A stretch of 64,000 nt of DNA from Methanoregulaceae archaeon UBA467 (GCA_002503825.1 DASP01000005.1:186001-250000), one strand, 5' to 3'; shown: positions 9,128-18,434, counted from the first letter of the stretch. The notes: generated by a model from the sequence alone, not told the origin. A program made the numbers and translations.

Positions 9128-9846
9128 TCCTCAATCCCCCACTCTTTCAGTGCCGGGGTCTCCTTTCCGACCATGTAGATGTAGTCGTCGATTGTATCGA
9201 ACCGGGTGCCTGACGCATCTTCGAGCGTGATCCGGTTTGGTACGCTACCCGGGATCTTTTCGATCTTTACAATTCTCGCCACTTTTCCTGAGTGTTTGCC
9301 GCCGATCACCATTGCCATGTTGCCCTCGGCAAACGGGAAATGATCGATGATACGGAACCGCTCTTCAGGATCCAGCGAGATGACGATCGAGTCACCGGGC
9401 TTGTAGCTGTTGTCGGCGAGGATGTTTGCTCCGTACCTGAGGTTGAGCTGGACGTTTCCACCTGCAACGATCGTCTTGTTTTTGATCTTTGCAAGGCGTG
9501 ATCCGGCTGCCTCTGCATCAATTTCAATTGTTTTGTGGCGGCCCTTCTTGTCCCTCAGGATACGGTAGTGTTTTCCGATCTTCGGCAGCGAGATGATATC
9601 AAAGATACCAATACCCATTTTCGGGTCTCTGCATGGCCTGCCGTTGATGATCACATCTTTCTGACCGAGGATTTGCTTTACTTCCTTTAGGTTGCGGGCA
9701 TACCCCATATGGTCACGGAGCCACACCGTCACCGGCATGGCGTTTGCATTGTGCGGGCCCGGAGCAGTTTTCGTAATGAACGTATTGACTTTCTTGGAGA
9801 TCTGCCAAGAATCCGGGGCCTTCAGTCGCTTCAGATGGTCAGACAT
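9124..9846 (-). CDS. rps4e: Ribosomal protein eS4
   Basis: A 240-residue small-subunit protein of archaea and eukaryotes. It has an S4-type RNA-binding part (residues about 40-105, VKQILGQKDVIINGRPCRDP), a central beta domain, and a KOW motif near residues 175-200 (MAMVIGGKHSGKVARIVKI). Its place between rpl24 and rpl5 is the normal archaeal arrangement. Start and previous stop share one base. Confidence 0.95.
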   Translation of the reverse strand: MSDHLKRLKAPDSWQISKKVNTFITKTAPGPHNANAMPVTVWLRDHMGYARNLKEVKQILGQKDVIINGRPCRDPKMGIGIFDIISLPKIGKHYRILRDKKGRHKTIEIDAEAAGSRLAKIKNKTIVAGGNVQLNLRYGANILADNSYKPGDSIVISLDPEERFRIIDHFPFAEGNMAMVIGGKHSGKVARIVKIEKIPGSVPNRITLEDASGTRFDTIDDYIYMVGKETPALKEWGIEE

Positions 9847-10211
9847 TATTTACCCTCCCCGAGCTTTTCTGCCCTGCGCGGGTCTTTCAGGTTCAGTTTC
9901 GTAATCTGGACGTTTGAGGGATCCACCGGCCGCGGTACTTCGGTTCCGTCTGCCTTTGGTATCGATACGCCCTGGACAATGATCCTGTAGGTCCTGGTAT
10001 TCACCAGGTCAACAACACCCTCCGTGCCTGCGGATTCCCCGCGCAGCATCTTGACGGTGTCACCTGTCACTACACGTGCACTCCGGGTGCTGTACTGCTC
10101 CCTGAGATCCTTTGAAAGGGCTGCATGGAGGAAACGGCTGCGGAGGTGTGCAGGCGCCTGGTATCGGGCCTTACGCTGCTTTCTTGGCTGTTTGCTGATT
10201 ACTCTTACCAT
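9846..10211 (-). CDS. rpl24: Ribosomal protein uL24
   Basis: A 121-residue large-subunit assembly protein. The N-terminus QPRKQRKARYQAPAHLR is the archaeal/eukaryotic extension, and the KOW motif lies at about residues 46-72 (VVTGDTVKMLRGESAGTEG). It sits ten bases after rpl14. Confidence 0.95.
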   Translation of the reverse strand: MVRVISKQPRKQRKARYQAPAHLRSRFLHAALSKDLREQYSTRSARVVTGDTVKMLRGESAGTEGVVDLVNTRTYRIIVQGVSIPKADGTEVPRPVDPSNVQITKLNLKDPRRAEKLGEGK

Positions 10212-10221
10212 TTTTCACACC

Positions 10222-10620
10222 TCATATGATTATGGTGGCCATCGAACCGAGCTTCGGGAACCGTTCTGCCACTTCACGGGCAACGGGACCCTTGATATCA
10301 GTGCCACGGGGCTCGTTCCTTTCATCGACTATAACGACAGCGTTGTCGTCAAAGGACACACGCAGCCCGTTCGGCCTTCTGATCTCCTTTCTCTGCCTGA
10401 TGACAACCGCTCTTACAAGTTTCCTGCGCATGTCGGGAGTCCCTTTCTTGACACTCACCGTTGCAAGGTCGCCAAGTCCCATCTTGGGCTGGCGTCGCCT
10501 GACGCCGTGGTAGCCGAAGACCGATACGATCTCGACTTCACGGGCCCCGGTGTTGTCTGCACAGAGGAGTCGCGTCCCTGTTGCAAGTGATCTCGGGGTG
10601 GTTGAAGACTTTGCCTTCAT
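10222..10620 (-). CDS. rpl14: Ribosomal protein uL14
   Basis: A 132-residue large-subunit protein that contacts 16S rRNA in an intersubunit bridge. The signature [19 protein letters not shown] and [20 protein letters not shown] are intact. The ATG at 10620 has GGAGGT eight to nine bases upstream and overlaps the rps17 stop. An extension up to 10674 would lie inside rps17 and is not adopted. Confidence 0.95.
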   Translation of the reverse strand: MKAKSSTTPRSLATGTRLLCADNTGAREVEIVSVFGYHGVRRRQPKMGLGDLATVSVKKGTPDMRRKLVRAVVIRQRKEIRRPNGLRVSFDDNAVVIVDERNEPRGTDIKGPVAREVAERFPKLGSMATIII

Positions 10621-10943
10621 GGTGTCTGTACCTCCACGACGACAAAGGTGGTTACCTTTGAAAGGGGCCGGCATTCTGCAATTTTTACAGTATCGCCGGT
10701 TTTCGAGTGTATACAGGGAGGGTTATGGGCGTGGTAGCGTGAGTTTCTCTTTTCATACCGGTTGTATTTCCCCACGTAGTGGAGGTACTCCCGCTCGACC
10801 ACAACAGTCCCCATCATTCGATCGCTCACGACCTTACCGGTAATCACCTGGCCGCGCACCGGTAAAGTGCCGTGAAACGGACAATTTACGTCTTCACAGG
10901 CCTCTTCCGGCTGTGTAACGTTTAATCCTATGTTGTTTGCCAT
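10617..10943 (-). CDS. rps17: Ribosomal protein uS17
   Basis: A 108-residue small-subunit protein with an OB fold that binds the 5' domain of 16S rRNA. The core [20 protein letters not shown] is followed by a basic loop ([18 protein letters not shown]). The N-terminal extension with two cysteines ([10 protein letters not shown]) is seen in archaeal members. Start and previous stop share one base. Confidence 0.95.
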   Translation of the reverse strand: MANNIGLNVTQPEEACEDVNCPFHGTLPVRGQVITGKVVSDRMMGTVVVEREYLHYVGKYNRYEKRNSRYHAHNPPCIHSKTGDTVKIAECRPLSKVTTFVVVEVQTP

Positions 10944-11227
10944 TATTTCCCTCTATTTTTCAAATGCAAATTGATCCGTTTTTCTGGTGCCATGACCAGC
11001 ACGGTGCCGTCAATCTCGACCAGGACCCCGTCCGGGAGCGTAAGCCTGAACACGCTGAATTTTTTTGGAATTCGTTTCAGGCGGGACTCCCCTGATATGA
11101 CAAGGGTATTCCGGGTTTCATCAACGATACGGCCCTTCACCCCGGTATGACCGGGGTTGCCTGCACGCACCACCAGAACATCCAGGCCAATCAGTTCATG
11201 GCGCAGGACATTCTGGGGAGAGATCAT
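10943..11227 (-). CDS. rnp1: RNase P protein component 1 (Rpp29/Pop4)
   Basis: A 94-residue Sm-like beta-barrel protein that supports the catalytic RNase P RNA in 5' tRNA processing. The N-terminal helix ([15 protein letters not shown]) and the barrel with [16 protein letters not shown] and [20 protein letters not shown] match archaeal Rpp29. Its position between rpl29 and rps17 is the classic archaeal location and links tRNA processing to ribosome production. Confidence 0.93.
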   Translation of the reverse strand: MISPQNVLRHELIGLDVLVVRAGNPGHTGVKGRIVDETRNTLVISGESRLKRIPKKFSVFRLTLPDGVLVEIDGTVLVMAPEKRINLHLKNRGK

Positions 11228-11427
11228 ACTTTTCTCCGCTTGTTCTGTTCGGTCTTCATGCGGGCAATGGTTCGCCTGAGTTCCCCGATTCGTCCGGGAT
11301 TCTCGGTTGCGCCACCTGCACTTACCTTTCCATAGTGCTGGATCAACTCCATCCGAAGCTTTTCCATCTGTTCCTGCAGTTCGACGTCAGAGAACTGCGC
11401 AACATCCTGTGCACGAAAGATTGCCAT
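11224..11427 (-). CDS. rpl29: Ribosomal protein uL29
   Basis: A 67-residue two-helix protein near the exit tunnel. The segments MEKLRMELIQHYGKV and GELRRTIARMKTEQN are diagnostic. Its stop overlaps the start of rnp1 by four bases and it begins two bases after the rps3 stop. Confidence 0.94.
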   Translation of the reverse strand: MAIFRAQDVAQFSDVELQEQMEKLRMELIQHYGKVSAGGATENPGRIGELRRTIARMKTEQNKRRKV

Positions 11428-11429
11428 TA

Positions 11430-12140
11430 TTAATCCTCCGTGTACTGCTCTTCGCCCTGGATGTCCACAATGTCGTCGATATCCTCTTCAACATCCTCAC
11501 CGACGCTTGTGACGGTGATTTCCGGCTTTGGTGCAGGTTTCTCTTTGGGTGTAAGCACCTCGAAGTGGTCGGGAAGCCGTGCGCCGGGCGGAATAATTTT
11601 GACCTGAACCCCGATGATACCGAGTTTCTTGATGGCTACTGCATAGCCTTTCTCGACGATGGTGTTGACCGGCTCACCGCAGTGCTTGATGTACCCTTCC
11701 GTGAACTTCTGGGTACGTGCCCTTGCACCGGTAAGCTTTCCGGCAACGACGACTTCACAACCAAGCGCCCCGGACTCCATGATACGACGGATGATGCTCG
11801 AGCCGGCCTTCCGGAAGTACCAGCCGCGTTCAAGCGCATTTGCCAGGCGTTCTGCCATGATCTGTGCATTGAACGACGGGTTTTGTACCTGCTGGACTTC
11901 AATCTGGGGTGATTCCACACCGAAGTCTGTTGCGAGATCCTGAGTGAGCTGCCGGACGACCTTGCCGCCCTTTCCAATGACGATACCGGGCTTCTCTGCA
12001 AAGATGGTTACCTGGGTGCCAAGCGGGGTCCTCTGGAGGTCCATGCCTCCATAACCTGCCCGCTTCAGTTCCTTTAGGAAGTATTTCTCAACACGGGCCT
12101 TTCGGGCGCCTTCTGCCACAAATTTTCTTTCGACTGCCAT
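11430..12140 (-). CDS. rps3: Ribosomal protein uS3
   Basis: A 236-residue head protein of the small subunit at the mRNA entry. The KH domain with VIGKGGKVVRQLTQDL is near residues 54-70, and the C-terminal domain has SGALGCEVVVAGKLTGARA. The last 30 residues form an acidic, probably flexible tail (EDVEEDIDDIVDIQGEEQ), longer than the conserved core needs. It overlaps the rpl22 stop by one base. Confidence 0.95.
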   Translation of the reverse strand: MAVERKFVAEGARKARVEKYFLKELKRAGYGGMDLQRTPLGTQVTIFAEKPGIVIGKGGKVVRQLTQDLATDFGVESPQIEVQQVQNPSFNAQIMAERLANALERGWYFRKAGSSIIRRIMESGALGCEVVVAGKLTGARARTQKFTEGYIKHCGEPVNTIVEKGYAVAIKKLGIIGVQVKIIPPGARLPDHFEVLTPKEKPAPKPEITVTSVGEDVEEDIDDIVDIQGEEQYTED

Positions 12141-12601
12141 TACTGCACCTCTCTGACAACGATCTCGAGGTTCACCATTTCACGGCGTTTCGGGGTTGCC
12201 CTTCCCATCGCTCTCGGGAAGAACGCCTTAATACCACGTCCCCGGTTTGCAGAGACATGGATGATCTCCAGGTTCCCGGCATCAAGACCGATGTACTCGG
12301 CATTCTTACTGACCGATTCGAGCAGCTTGATGTAGGCCAGGGATGCTTTCTTTGGGTATCTGCCGGCATCCCAGCCTTCCAGTCCCTTCTTGTGGGCCAC
12401 GTTCCGGTTGAATTTGCGGAACGGAATGGCCTTTTTCTGGTCGACGACCAGGTTGAGGTACTCGATTGCATCGCCTGTCTTTTTGTTCCTGATGAAACGG
12501 GCAATTTCCATTGCGTGTTTGGGTGAGACCGGAAGTTCGTTTGCCTTCGCGCGTGCGATATTCTCACCCTCAATCTTTTGTGAATAGTCTGTTCTTGCCA
12601 T
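12140..12601 (-). CDS. rpl22: Ribosomal protein uL22
   Basis: A 153-residue large-subunit protein whose beta-hairpin lines the exit tunnel. [20 protein letters not shown] and the hairpin end [16 protein letters not shown] are typical of the archaeal form. I use the ATG at 12601 because a GAAGTGAT site four bases upstream fits the anti-Shine-Dalgarno end. An ATG at 12607 and a GTG at 12610 add only two or three residues. Confidence 0.93.
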   Translation of the reverse strand: MARTDYSQKIEGENIARAKANELPVSPKHAMEIARFIRNKKTGDAIEYLNLVVDQKKAIPFRKFNRNVAHKKGLEGWDAGRYPKKASLAYIKLLESVSKNAEYIGLDAGNLEIIHVSANRGRGIKAFFPRAMGRATPKRREMVNLEIVVREVQ

Positions 12602-12606
12602 TTTCA

Positions 12607-13020
12607 TCACTTCAGCGGTACATACTTACTCGACCGTGTCGCACCGATACCGGCGCTTCCGTGAGCAACCTTCCTGCGGGTCGGTGCAAATTCACCAAGG
12701 TAGTGGAAGACCGACTCGGGCTGGAGTTCGACTTTAATAAACTCCTTGCCGTTGTAGATCTCTATTTCCTTGCCGATCATTTCCGGCATGATGATCATGT
12801 CGCGGAGGTGTGTCCTGATCCTGCTGTCGCCGTTCCTGAACCGTGAGAGGAGGTGTTCCTCACCCCTGTTCAGACCACGGTTAAATTTGCGGCGTGCACG
12901 GGAAGGCATGACCGGTAACAGGTCGGTTATGCCCATGCTCCGCAGGTCATCCAGGCGGAACCCGTGGTAGGTGAATTCTTCACGCCGTCTTGGTAGTCTC
13001 TTCTGTGTCTTCTTTGCCAT
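12607..13020 (-). CDS. rps19: Ribosomal protein uS19
   Basis: A 137-residue head protein of the small subunit. The family segment [20 protein letters not shown] and the end [20 protein letters not shown] are complete. The N-terminal 40 residues ([15 protein letters not shown]) are the archaeal extension. It follows rpl2 by 12 bases. Confidence 0.95.
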   Translation of the reverse strand: MAKKTQKRLPRRREEFTYHGFRLDDLRSMGITDLLPVMPSRARRKFNRGLNRGEEHLLSRFRNGDSRIRTHLRDMIIMPEMIGKEIEIYNGKEFIKVELQPESVFHYLGEFAPTRRKVAHGSAGIGATRSSKYVPLK

Positions 13021-13032
13021 ATGCTACCCCCC

Positions 13033-13749
13033 TCACTTCTTGCCCCGGCCAGTCTTGCGGGCCGCTACATGTCCTACAGTCCTTCCTGGCGATGTTCCAC
13101 GGGCAACGGTCTTTGGCCTTCCGGGATGCTGGTGGCCTCCACCGCCGAACGGGTGGTCAATGACGTTCATTGCCACACCCCTGACACGGGGCCAGTTCGA
13201 TGCAGTGTTTTTCATCTTGTGGAACTTGTTGCCGGCTTTCACGAATGGTTTATCACCACGGCCGCCACCGGCGACGATTCCGACGGTTGCCATGCAGCGT
13301 GAATTGAACCACTTGGTCTTTCCGCTCGGCATCTGCACGCCGACCTTTTCCTCTGTCTTGTCGACGACAATCGCCTGTACGCCACTCGCACGTACGAACT
13401 TGCCGCCGTCATTCGGCCGGGCTTCAATATTGCATATGTATGCACCGGTCGGAATTGCACTCAGGGGGAGTGTGTTTCCGTTCTTCACTTCGACGTCTGC
13501 ACCCCATGCGACCACATCGGAAACGCCGATGCCTTCTGTCACCAGCATGTACATCTTCGATCCGTTCTCAAGACGTACAAGCGCGATTGGGGTGTGTCGT
13601 GCCGGGTCGTGTTCGATATCGATAACAGTTCCCCTGACCGTCGCCTCGATACTGACCGCATGCTTTAATGCAGCTTTGTACCTGTGAGACGGCACCCTGT
13701 ATGTCGGGCCGCCTTTTCCCCTTGCCTGTGTTGTAATTCGATGTCCCAT
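13033..13749 (-). CDS. rpl2: Ribosomal protein uL2
   Basis: A 238-residue protein essential for subunit joining and the peptidyl-transferase region. The conserved HPFGGG loop close to the catalytic centre is present near residues 197-202, and the OB-fold part contains VIDIEHDPARHTPIALVRL. AGGTGG just before the ATG at 13749 supports this start over a GTG at 13758. Basic C-terminus VGHVAARKTGRGKK is normal for the family. Confidence 0.95.
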   Translation of the reverse strand: MGHRITTQARGKGGPTYRVPSHRYKAALKHAVSIEATVRGTVIDIEHDPARHTPIALVRLENGSKMYMLVTEGIGVSDVVAWGADVEVKNGNTLPLSAIPTGAYICNIEARPNDGGKFVRASGVQAIVVDKTEEKVGVQMPSGKTKWFNSRCMATVGIVAGGGRGDKPFVKAGNKFHKMKNTASNWPRVRGVAMNVIDHPFGGGGHQHPGRPKTVARGTSPGRTVGHVAARKTGRGKK

Positions 13750-13758
13750 GTTCCCCAC

Positions 13759-14007
13759 CTACATAATGCCAAGGCGGCTGAGTACTTCTTCTGCTGCCTT
13801 TTCGTTGGCGAAACTGACAATTGCCTTCTTTTCGCCGCGTGTGGTCATTATTGTCGATACACCTGTCACTTCCTGTTCAAAGACCTTCTGGATCTCGCGC
13901 TTGATCTGTGACTTGGTTGCATTTCTTTCCACAAGGAACTGGAGTTTGCTTTGATTTTCAAGCAGCATCATCGCTTTTTCTGTTACAAACGGGTATTTCA
14001 GAACCAT
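13759..14007 (-). CDS. rpl23: Ribosomal protein uL23
   Basis: An 82-residue protein at the tunnel exit, a docking point for SRP and the Sec channel. The N-terminus YPFVTEKAMMLLENQSKLQF and VTGVSTIMTTRGEKKAIV are diagnostic. It lies one base after the rpl4 stop. Confidence 0.94.
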   Translation of the reverse strand: MVLKYPFVTEKAMMLLENQSKLQFLVERNATKSQIKREIQKVFEQEVTGVSTIMTTRGEKKAIVSFANEKAAEEVLSRLGIM

Positions 14008-14008
14008 C

Positions 14009-14755
14009 TCACAGTCCCCCCAGTCTCATCACTGCACTCTCGGTCCATACGGTCAGGCGTCCTGCCTGGGTTCCGGGAGCAAGGAGTTCGGTGTTCAGCT
14101 GGTCAAATGTCACCACATCAACGCCGGCAAGGTTCTTTGCTGCCTTGAGCGGGGCGTCTGCAGTAACGATAAGCAGGCTTTTACGCTGCTTGTAACGTCG
14201 TCCACGCATCTTGCCACGGCCGGCACGGACTTTTTTGCTTCCTTTTGAACGTTCGACATCTGCATAGACACCTGCTGCACTGAGCGCTGCAATGACTTCG
14301 GTCGTCTTTGCAAGCTCCTCGAAGCGGTCTTCAATGACGACAGGGACTTCTCCCTCGAACCTGTGCCCGCGTGCGCGGACCAGTTCTTCGCAGATGCTCG
14401 CCGCAATTGCCGAACGGAATGCCTTTGCCTTTTCTTTCTTATTGATGCGCCGTACAATGATTTTCTCTACAACCGGCGGGTGGGCCTCTCTCCCGCCTTT
14501 TGCCTGCGGGACCTTTGCTGCCCTTGAACCGTTTTTGAGACGTGGTACGTGGGATACACCCCTTCCACTTCCCCAGCCGACTGCTGATGAGCAGATGCCT
14601 GCATAGGGGTAGGTGCCGTGCGGTTGTCTCCGGGTGCTCTGGAGGGCGATGACCGTCTTTTTGATAAGGTCAGGACGGTATTCCTCTGAAAAGACTGCCG
14701 GGAGTTCGATATCGCGGGCAACCGTTCCGTCAATTGATTTAACCTGTGCTTTCAT
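14009..14755 (-). CDS. rpl4: Ribosomal protein uL4
   Basis: A 248-residue large-subunit protein of the archaeal L4 type, with a long loop reaching into the exit tunnel (PYAGICSSAVGWGSGRGVSH). ELPAVFSEEYRPDLIKKTV at the N-terminus and VVTFDQLNTELLAPGTQAGR near the end are family marks. It follows rpl3 with six bases between. Confidence 0.95.
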   Translation of the reverse strand: MKAQVKSIDGTVARDIELPAVFSEEYRPDLIKKTVIALQSTRRQPHGTYPYAGICSSAVGWGSGRGVSHVPRLKNGSRAAKVPQAKGGREAHPPVVEKIIVRRINKKEKAKAFRSAIAASICEELVRARGHRFEGEVPVVIEDRFEELAKTTEVIAALSAAGVYADVERSKGSKKVRAGRGKMRGRRYKQRKSLLIVTADAPLKAAKNLAGVDVVTFDQLNTELLAPGTQAGRLTVWTESAVMRLGGL

Positions 14756-14761
14756 CTCATC

Positions 14762-15775
14762 TCACCCCTGTTTGCTCTGGACGCTCACGAATTCGATCGC
14801 GGGCTGTCGCACAACGTGTTCTCCCTGGCGGATTGCCGGCCTGATCCTGACAAGTCTCTTTACCGGGCCGGGAACCGAACCCTTGACCAGCACGTAGGGG
14901 TTCTGGAGGAACCCATAATGCAGGAATCCGCCTGAAGGCGTGATTTCAGTTCCGTTTTCGCCGATCCTGATAATGCGCTTGTTGAACTCGGTACGCTGCT
15001 GGTATCCCATCTGACCCATCTGCGGGACCTGCCACCTGATGTGGTGAGGGGTCCATGGTCCAAGTGTCCCGACGTGACGCTTTTTGCCGCCGCGGGAGTG
15101 CTTCCTCTTACGAAGTGGCGTCCCCCAGCGTTTTACCGGGCCCTGGGTACCTTTTCCGGTCGTGATTGCAGTAATATCGGCATATGCCCCTGACTTGATG
15201 ACGCTGTCCAGCTGTACCTCTTTACCGAGCTGTTCAGCTGCAAATTCAAATCTTTTTGCAAGGTCCGAACCGCCGACCTTTATCTCCATAAGTTCGGGAA
15301 CCTTTTTCGGGACTCCCGTAACCTGGTGGGGAAGGGTATGCATGAGGGCGAAGATTTCTACCACTTTACCGGCTGTAATTCCATCGAGAATGGCTTTCTT
15401 TGCAGCGGCGCTGTCGTATTTCTTCGGGGCGGTAATCCGTCCTGCGAGCGCGGGATCCAGGTTATCTGCCCAGACTTCTGTCATCGGGTGTTTGCCGTAC
15501 GAATCGCGTGTATACGCACGGACAGCAGCGACTTTCATGGAAGGAATCTCGATGACGGTCACCGGGACCATTACGTCCTTTCCTTCGGTCGGGCTGTTTT
15601 TATGGTCATCGACCATGATAACATGCGTCATCCCCACTTTATATCCTGCAAAACCCTGGAGCATCGGTGCCCCGGCGTACTCTGGCCAGGACTGGTATTT
15701 CGGCACCTGGCTCTTTGCACGTTTCCGGGGGCTGAATGCAAGGGAACCCCTGCGTGGCCTGTTTATTTTTGGCAT
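14762..15775 (-). CDS. rpl3: Ribosomal protein uL3
   Basis: A 337-residue protein and the first gene of the superoperon. The N-terminus [20 protein letters not shown] and the loop [20 protein letters not shown] near residues 220-240 (contacts the peptidyl-transferase centre) are typical of archaea. The ATG at 15775 has no strong ribosome binding site; AAGGAT is 11 bases upstream. Translation may therefore depend on the structured leader or on a short leader from a nearby weak TATA-like sequence (GTATTTGAAAAGG). Confidence 0.96.
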   Translation of the reverse strand: MPKINRPRRGSLAFSPRKRAKSQVPKYQSWPEYAGAPMLQGFAGYKVGMTHVIMVDDHKNSPTEGKDVMVPVTVIEIPSMKVAAVRAYTRDSYGKHPMTEVWADNLDPALAGRITAPKKYDSAAAKKAILDGITAGKVVEIFALMHTLPHQVTGVPKKVPELMEIKVGGSDLAKRFEFAAEQLGKEVQLDSVIKSGAYADITAITTGKGTQGPVKRWGTPLRKRKHSRGGKKRHVGTLGPWTPHHIRWQVPQMGQMGYQQRTEFNKRIIRIGENGTEITPSGGFLHYGFLQNPYVLVKGSVPGPVKRLVRIRPAIRQGEHVVRQPAIEFVSVQSKQG

Positions 15776-15844
15776 GTTTCAATCAATCCTTTTCAAATAC
15801 TGGTCTTTTGATGCAGGGACAATTGTGCCCGTACATGCGGAGGG

Positions 15845-15863
15845 CCCGGTAATTTTTACCGGG
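15845..15863 (-). promoter_or_regulatory. Hairpin in the rpl3 leader
   Basis: Perfect inverted arms CCCGGTAA (15845-15852) and TTACCGGG (15856-15863) enclose a three-base loop. A related palindrome, TTTACCGGTAAA, follows at 15882-15893. Together they place three copies of the TTACCGG core in 50 bases within 120 bases of the first ribosomal gene. Confidence 0.6.
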
Positions 15864-16413
15864 GAACCTCCAGGCTCTGTCATTTACCGGTAAAATAATC
15901 CACCGGTCTTTGGATCCGAGATTGAGTGATGTTCCTATCTTTTTAAAGCGACCCGCGATCGAACGTGCAGATATCCTTCTTCCTGCTAATACCATACCGT
16001 CTGGCATGATATGCTCATGACGCCGGATGTTCTGCACTGATACGGTTCATCCCGTTGAACCTGCCGGATAAATCCGGCCAACCAAAGTCTCGCGAAGAGA
16101 TCCTGATGTTCACGCGTTTTCTGCCTGTATGGCAAAAACGGGCTCGTTCCGGGAAGACGTCCACCCTTTGCGTGATATCAGATCTACTGTGTCAGCCCGT
16201 TGTGAATGATCACAACTCCGTCTCGGTGAAGCCACCCGGAATCTCCGGATGGCGCTACCTGTAATGAATCCTCTTCCGGACACGGCAACCGGATTTACAG
16301 GCAATTCCCGCACATAACGGGATTTATTCCTGAAATCCATGGCACATCATGAGATGCGGCATCCCTTGTCCCGGGAGAGACCTCATATAGGCTTCCATAA
16401 TAATAGATCAAAA

Positions 16414-16426
16414 GGAGATATAAACC
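16414..16426 (-). promoter_or_regulatory. Probable promoter of the ribosomal operon
   Basis: On the minus strand the sequence reads GGTTTATATCTCC, a good archaeal TATA box with an A-rich element before it (CCAATAA). Transcription would start near 16390, giving a leader of about 600 bases before rpl3. A 12-base palindrome CTTTTTAAAAAG at about 16463-16474 is a second possible box. Confidence 0.45.
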
Positions 16427-16488
16427 TTATTGGAACACGCAGGGAATTAAAACTCAATCCTTCTTTTTAAAAAGATAAACGCGCCTTT

Positions 16489-16893
16489 TCAGCCGAAATA
16501 GAGATCCCCTTCATCATTGATATAGACATCAATATTTTCCCTGATATAACGTGCCTTGAACCGCTCAGGGCTCGAATCCCTGATCTTGTTGATAAGGGAA
16601 ATAGTATCATATTTGACCTTGATGCCGATTTTTTCAGCTTCACGGTAAATAACCGGTGCCACTTCGAGGAGATCCGTCCCGGACTGGATGGTGCAGAGGT
16701 GCGTTGCATCCAGGGTATAGAGAAATTCCAGCGTTTCCTTAGCTCTCCTGATATTCTCCATCGCGGATTTTTCAATTGTACAAACATTCGCCTTGGAGGT
16801 ATCGATAATATCTGCGATCTGCTGCTGTGTCAATCCCTGCTTCCGGTACCGGAGTACTTCCTTCTGGCGTTCGGTAAGCAGACCTTCCTTCAT
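16489..16893 (-). CDS. tfx: Tfx-family DNA-binding regulator
   Basis: A 134-residue basic regulator. Residues 5-45 form a helix-turn-helix with LTERQKEVLRYRKQGLTQQQ and a recognition helix around TSKANVCTIEKSAMENI; the C-terminal half is the Tfx domain. In Methanothermobacter, Tfx binds the promoter region of the molybdenum formylmethanofuran dehydrogenase operon. Here the gene diverges from mtd with 216 bases between the starts, so mtd and tfx itself are candidate targets. The link to mtd is inference. No metal- or substrate-sensing residues can be pointed out. Confidence 0.88.
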   Translation of the reverse strand: MKEGLLTERQKEVLRYRKQGLTQQQIADIIDTSKANVCTIEKSAMENIRRAKETLEFLYTLDATHLCTIQSGTDLLEVAPVIYREAEKIGIKVKYDTISLINKIRDSSPERFKARYIRENIDVYINDEGDLYFG

Positions 16894-17039
16894 ATTATCC
16901 CAATATGTCCCTGAAACTTAAACACTTTTCGTTAACATCGGTGCTCAATGGCCCCCCCGCTTAAAAAGGTATCGATAAAAACGTATATTCACCCTCTCTT
17001 TAGAAATACACCAGTGCGACGCAAAATTACGGAATCGGA

Positions 17040-17062
17040 TGAAATTTCAAAATGTTTATATT
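17040..17062 (+). promoter_or_regulatory. mtd promoter with adjacent palindrome
   Basis: TTTATA at 17055-17060 (AATGTTTATATTGG) lies 50 bases before the mtd ATG, so the transcript would start near 17084. The 10-base palindrome TGAAATTTCA at 17040-17049 touches the BRE side of the box and is well placed for a repressor or activator such as the divergent Tfx. Confidence 0.55.
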
Positions 17063-17109
17063 GGCCCGGGCAAATAGTAACCTGTTATACCAAAAAAGAG
17101 GTGTTATAA

Positions 17110-17949
17110 ATGGTAGTTAAAGTAGGAGTTGCTAAATTAGGCAACATTGCAAGCGGCGTTATGGCCGAACTTCTTCTCGATGAAAGAGCAGACCGTGAGG
17201 ATATGCAGACATTTATGGCAACAAGCGGGACCAAGCTCCAGCCTGAGGATATTGACAGGGTCATTTCCAACATGAAGGCATATCAGCCTGACTTTGCCAT
17301 CGTAGTCTCACCAAATGGTGTTCTTCCCGGACCAACCGGTGCACGCGAACAGCTTGCAGCGGCAGGAATCCCGGTTATCGTCATCACCGACGATGTCACC
17401 ACCAAGAAGGAATGGGCAGAGATGAAGGAGAGCAAGTTCGGGTACATCATCATGAAGGCAGATTCCATGATTGGTGCACGCCGTGAATTCCTCGACCCCG
17501 TGGAAATGGCCGACTACAACGGCAACCTTGTAAAAGTTCTCGCCCTTACCGGTGCATTCCGTAAGATGCAGCTGGCACTCGACCAGGTCATCGACCAGGT
17601 AAAGGCCGGAAAGAAGGGTGCAGACCTTGTCCTTCCGAAGATCGTGATGACCGCCGACAAGGCAGTCGAGGGCGAATTCACAAACCCCTATGCACTCGCC
17701 AAGGCACGTGCAGCATATGAAGTCGCATCAGCGGTTGCCATGGTCAACGTCAAGGGCTGCTTCATGACAAAAGAGTGGGAAAAATATATCCCGATCGTCA
17801 CCAGCGCCCATGAAATGATGAGAGCCGCAGCAGTTCTCTGTGACGAGGCCCGCGAAATTGAGAAGGCCGGCGACGGTATCGTCCGCAAGCCTCACAAGAA
17901 GGACGGCGTCCTCGTCGCCAAGACCAAGCTTATCAGCAAGCCTGAATAA
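17110..17949 (+). CDS. mtd: F420-dependent methylenetetrahydromethanopterin dehydrogenase
   Basis: The 279-residue enzyme reduces methenyl-H4MPT to methylene-H4MPT with reduced F420, step four of CO2 reduction to methane. The N-terminus [20 protein letters not shown] and the segment [20 protein letters not shown] are unmistakable for Mtd. Length equals that of characterised enzymes. GAGGTG lies seven bases before the ATG. Codon choice is clean and C-ending, as expected for an abundant protein. The gene stands alone with its own promoter and T-run terminator, opposite tfx. Confidence 0.97.
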   Translation: MVVKVGVAKLGNIASGVMAELLLDERADREDMQTFMATSGTKLQPEDIDRVISNMKAYQPDFAIVVSPNGVLPGPTGAREQLAAAGIPVIVITDDVTTKKEWAEMKESKFGYIIMKADSMIGARREFLDPVEMADYNGNLVKVLALTGAFRKMQLALDQVIDQVKAGKKGADLVLPKIVMTADKAVEGEFTNPYALAKARAAYEVASAVAMVNVKGCFMTKEWEKYIPIVTSAHEMMRAAAVLCDEAREIEKAGDGIVRKPHKKDGVLVAKTKLISKPE

Positions 17950-17960
17950 ACCCACATACC

Positions 17961-17971
17961 AACTTTTTTTA
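17961..17971 (+). terminator. T-run terminator after mtd
   Basis: Seven T residues (17964-17970) follow the mtd stop codon by 15 bases (CCAACTTTTTTTACG). Archaeal termination often needs only such a run, and no hairpin is evident. Confidence 0.55.
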
Positions 17972-18434
17972 CGTCTGTTTCTTTTCAATGTGCGCCCCCG
18001 GCGCGGGTTATCCCTTCACCCCGGCATTATTAAAATACGTATGCGAGGGTACATTCATCAATTTACAGCCATAAAACGCGAATAGTTCTGGATTAAGCCC
18101 ATACGCCCGCGACTTCCGGGACCGGGGCTCTGCCGGTCCGGGGATTTCTGCCCTGAAAAAATGACCTTGATCCGACTTCCCGCGGTCATTACGATACGGT
18201 ACAGGAACGCCATGATACCCTGTACGGATCTCTGTTCCCCTCACGGGGATTAAAAAAATAGCATCCATGCTGTAATCGAGCCGTAAAATGAAACAATCCC
18301 ATCTTTTACGGGAACAGATCAGCCAACGGAACCGCTCCCGCTGCCATACAGCTGCCCGGACACCTTCGCAGCAGGCACCAGCTGAATTAATACGCACGTA
18401 TTTTTATATTACACGGATCCCGGTGCGGAGCAGG
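17972..18434. other. Gap between mtd and the GalT-like gene
   Basis: About 460 bases without a supported gene. A pair of perfect seven-base arms, GTACAGG (18199-18205) and CCTGTAC (18219-18225), could form a hairpin. A 129-codon minus-strand frame (18008-18397) has no recognisable domain, is rich in Arg and Cys and is probably not coding. Confidence 0.5.

Larger units (their letters stand above)
15776..16488. other. Long upstream region of the ribosomal operon, hairpin-rich
   Basis: This 713-base stretch contains no gene I can support. It holds a TATA-like box on the minus strand at 16414-16426, a seven-base-arm hairpin at 16063-16078, an eight-base-arm hairpin with a TTT loop at 15845-15863 and a perfect 12-base palindrome at 15882-15893. 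The last two share the sequence TTACCGG. A frame of 84 codons (15783-16037, minus) ends eight bases before rpl3, but shows no recognisable domain and overlaps both of those elements. A structured operon leader is the simplest reading. Confidence 0.6.

Noticed and set aside
13033..13687. Long plus-strand frame opposite rpl2 and similar long frames opposite ribosomal genes, secY and the surface protein
   Set aside because: They are antisense shadows of strongly conserved genes with biased codon use.
15783..16037. 84-codon frame just before rpl3 on the same strand
   Set aside because: No recognisable domain, no ribosome binding site, and it overlaps perfect hairpins, which fits a leader better than a gene.
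18008..18397. 129-codon minus-strand frame between mtd and the GalT-like gene
   Set aside because: Arg/Cys-rich, no domain, weak start; probably chance.
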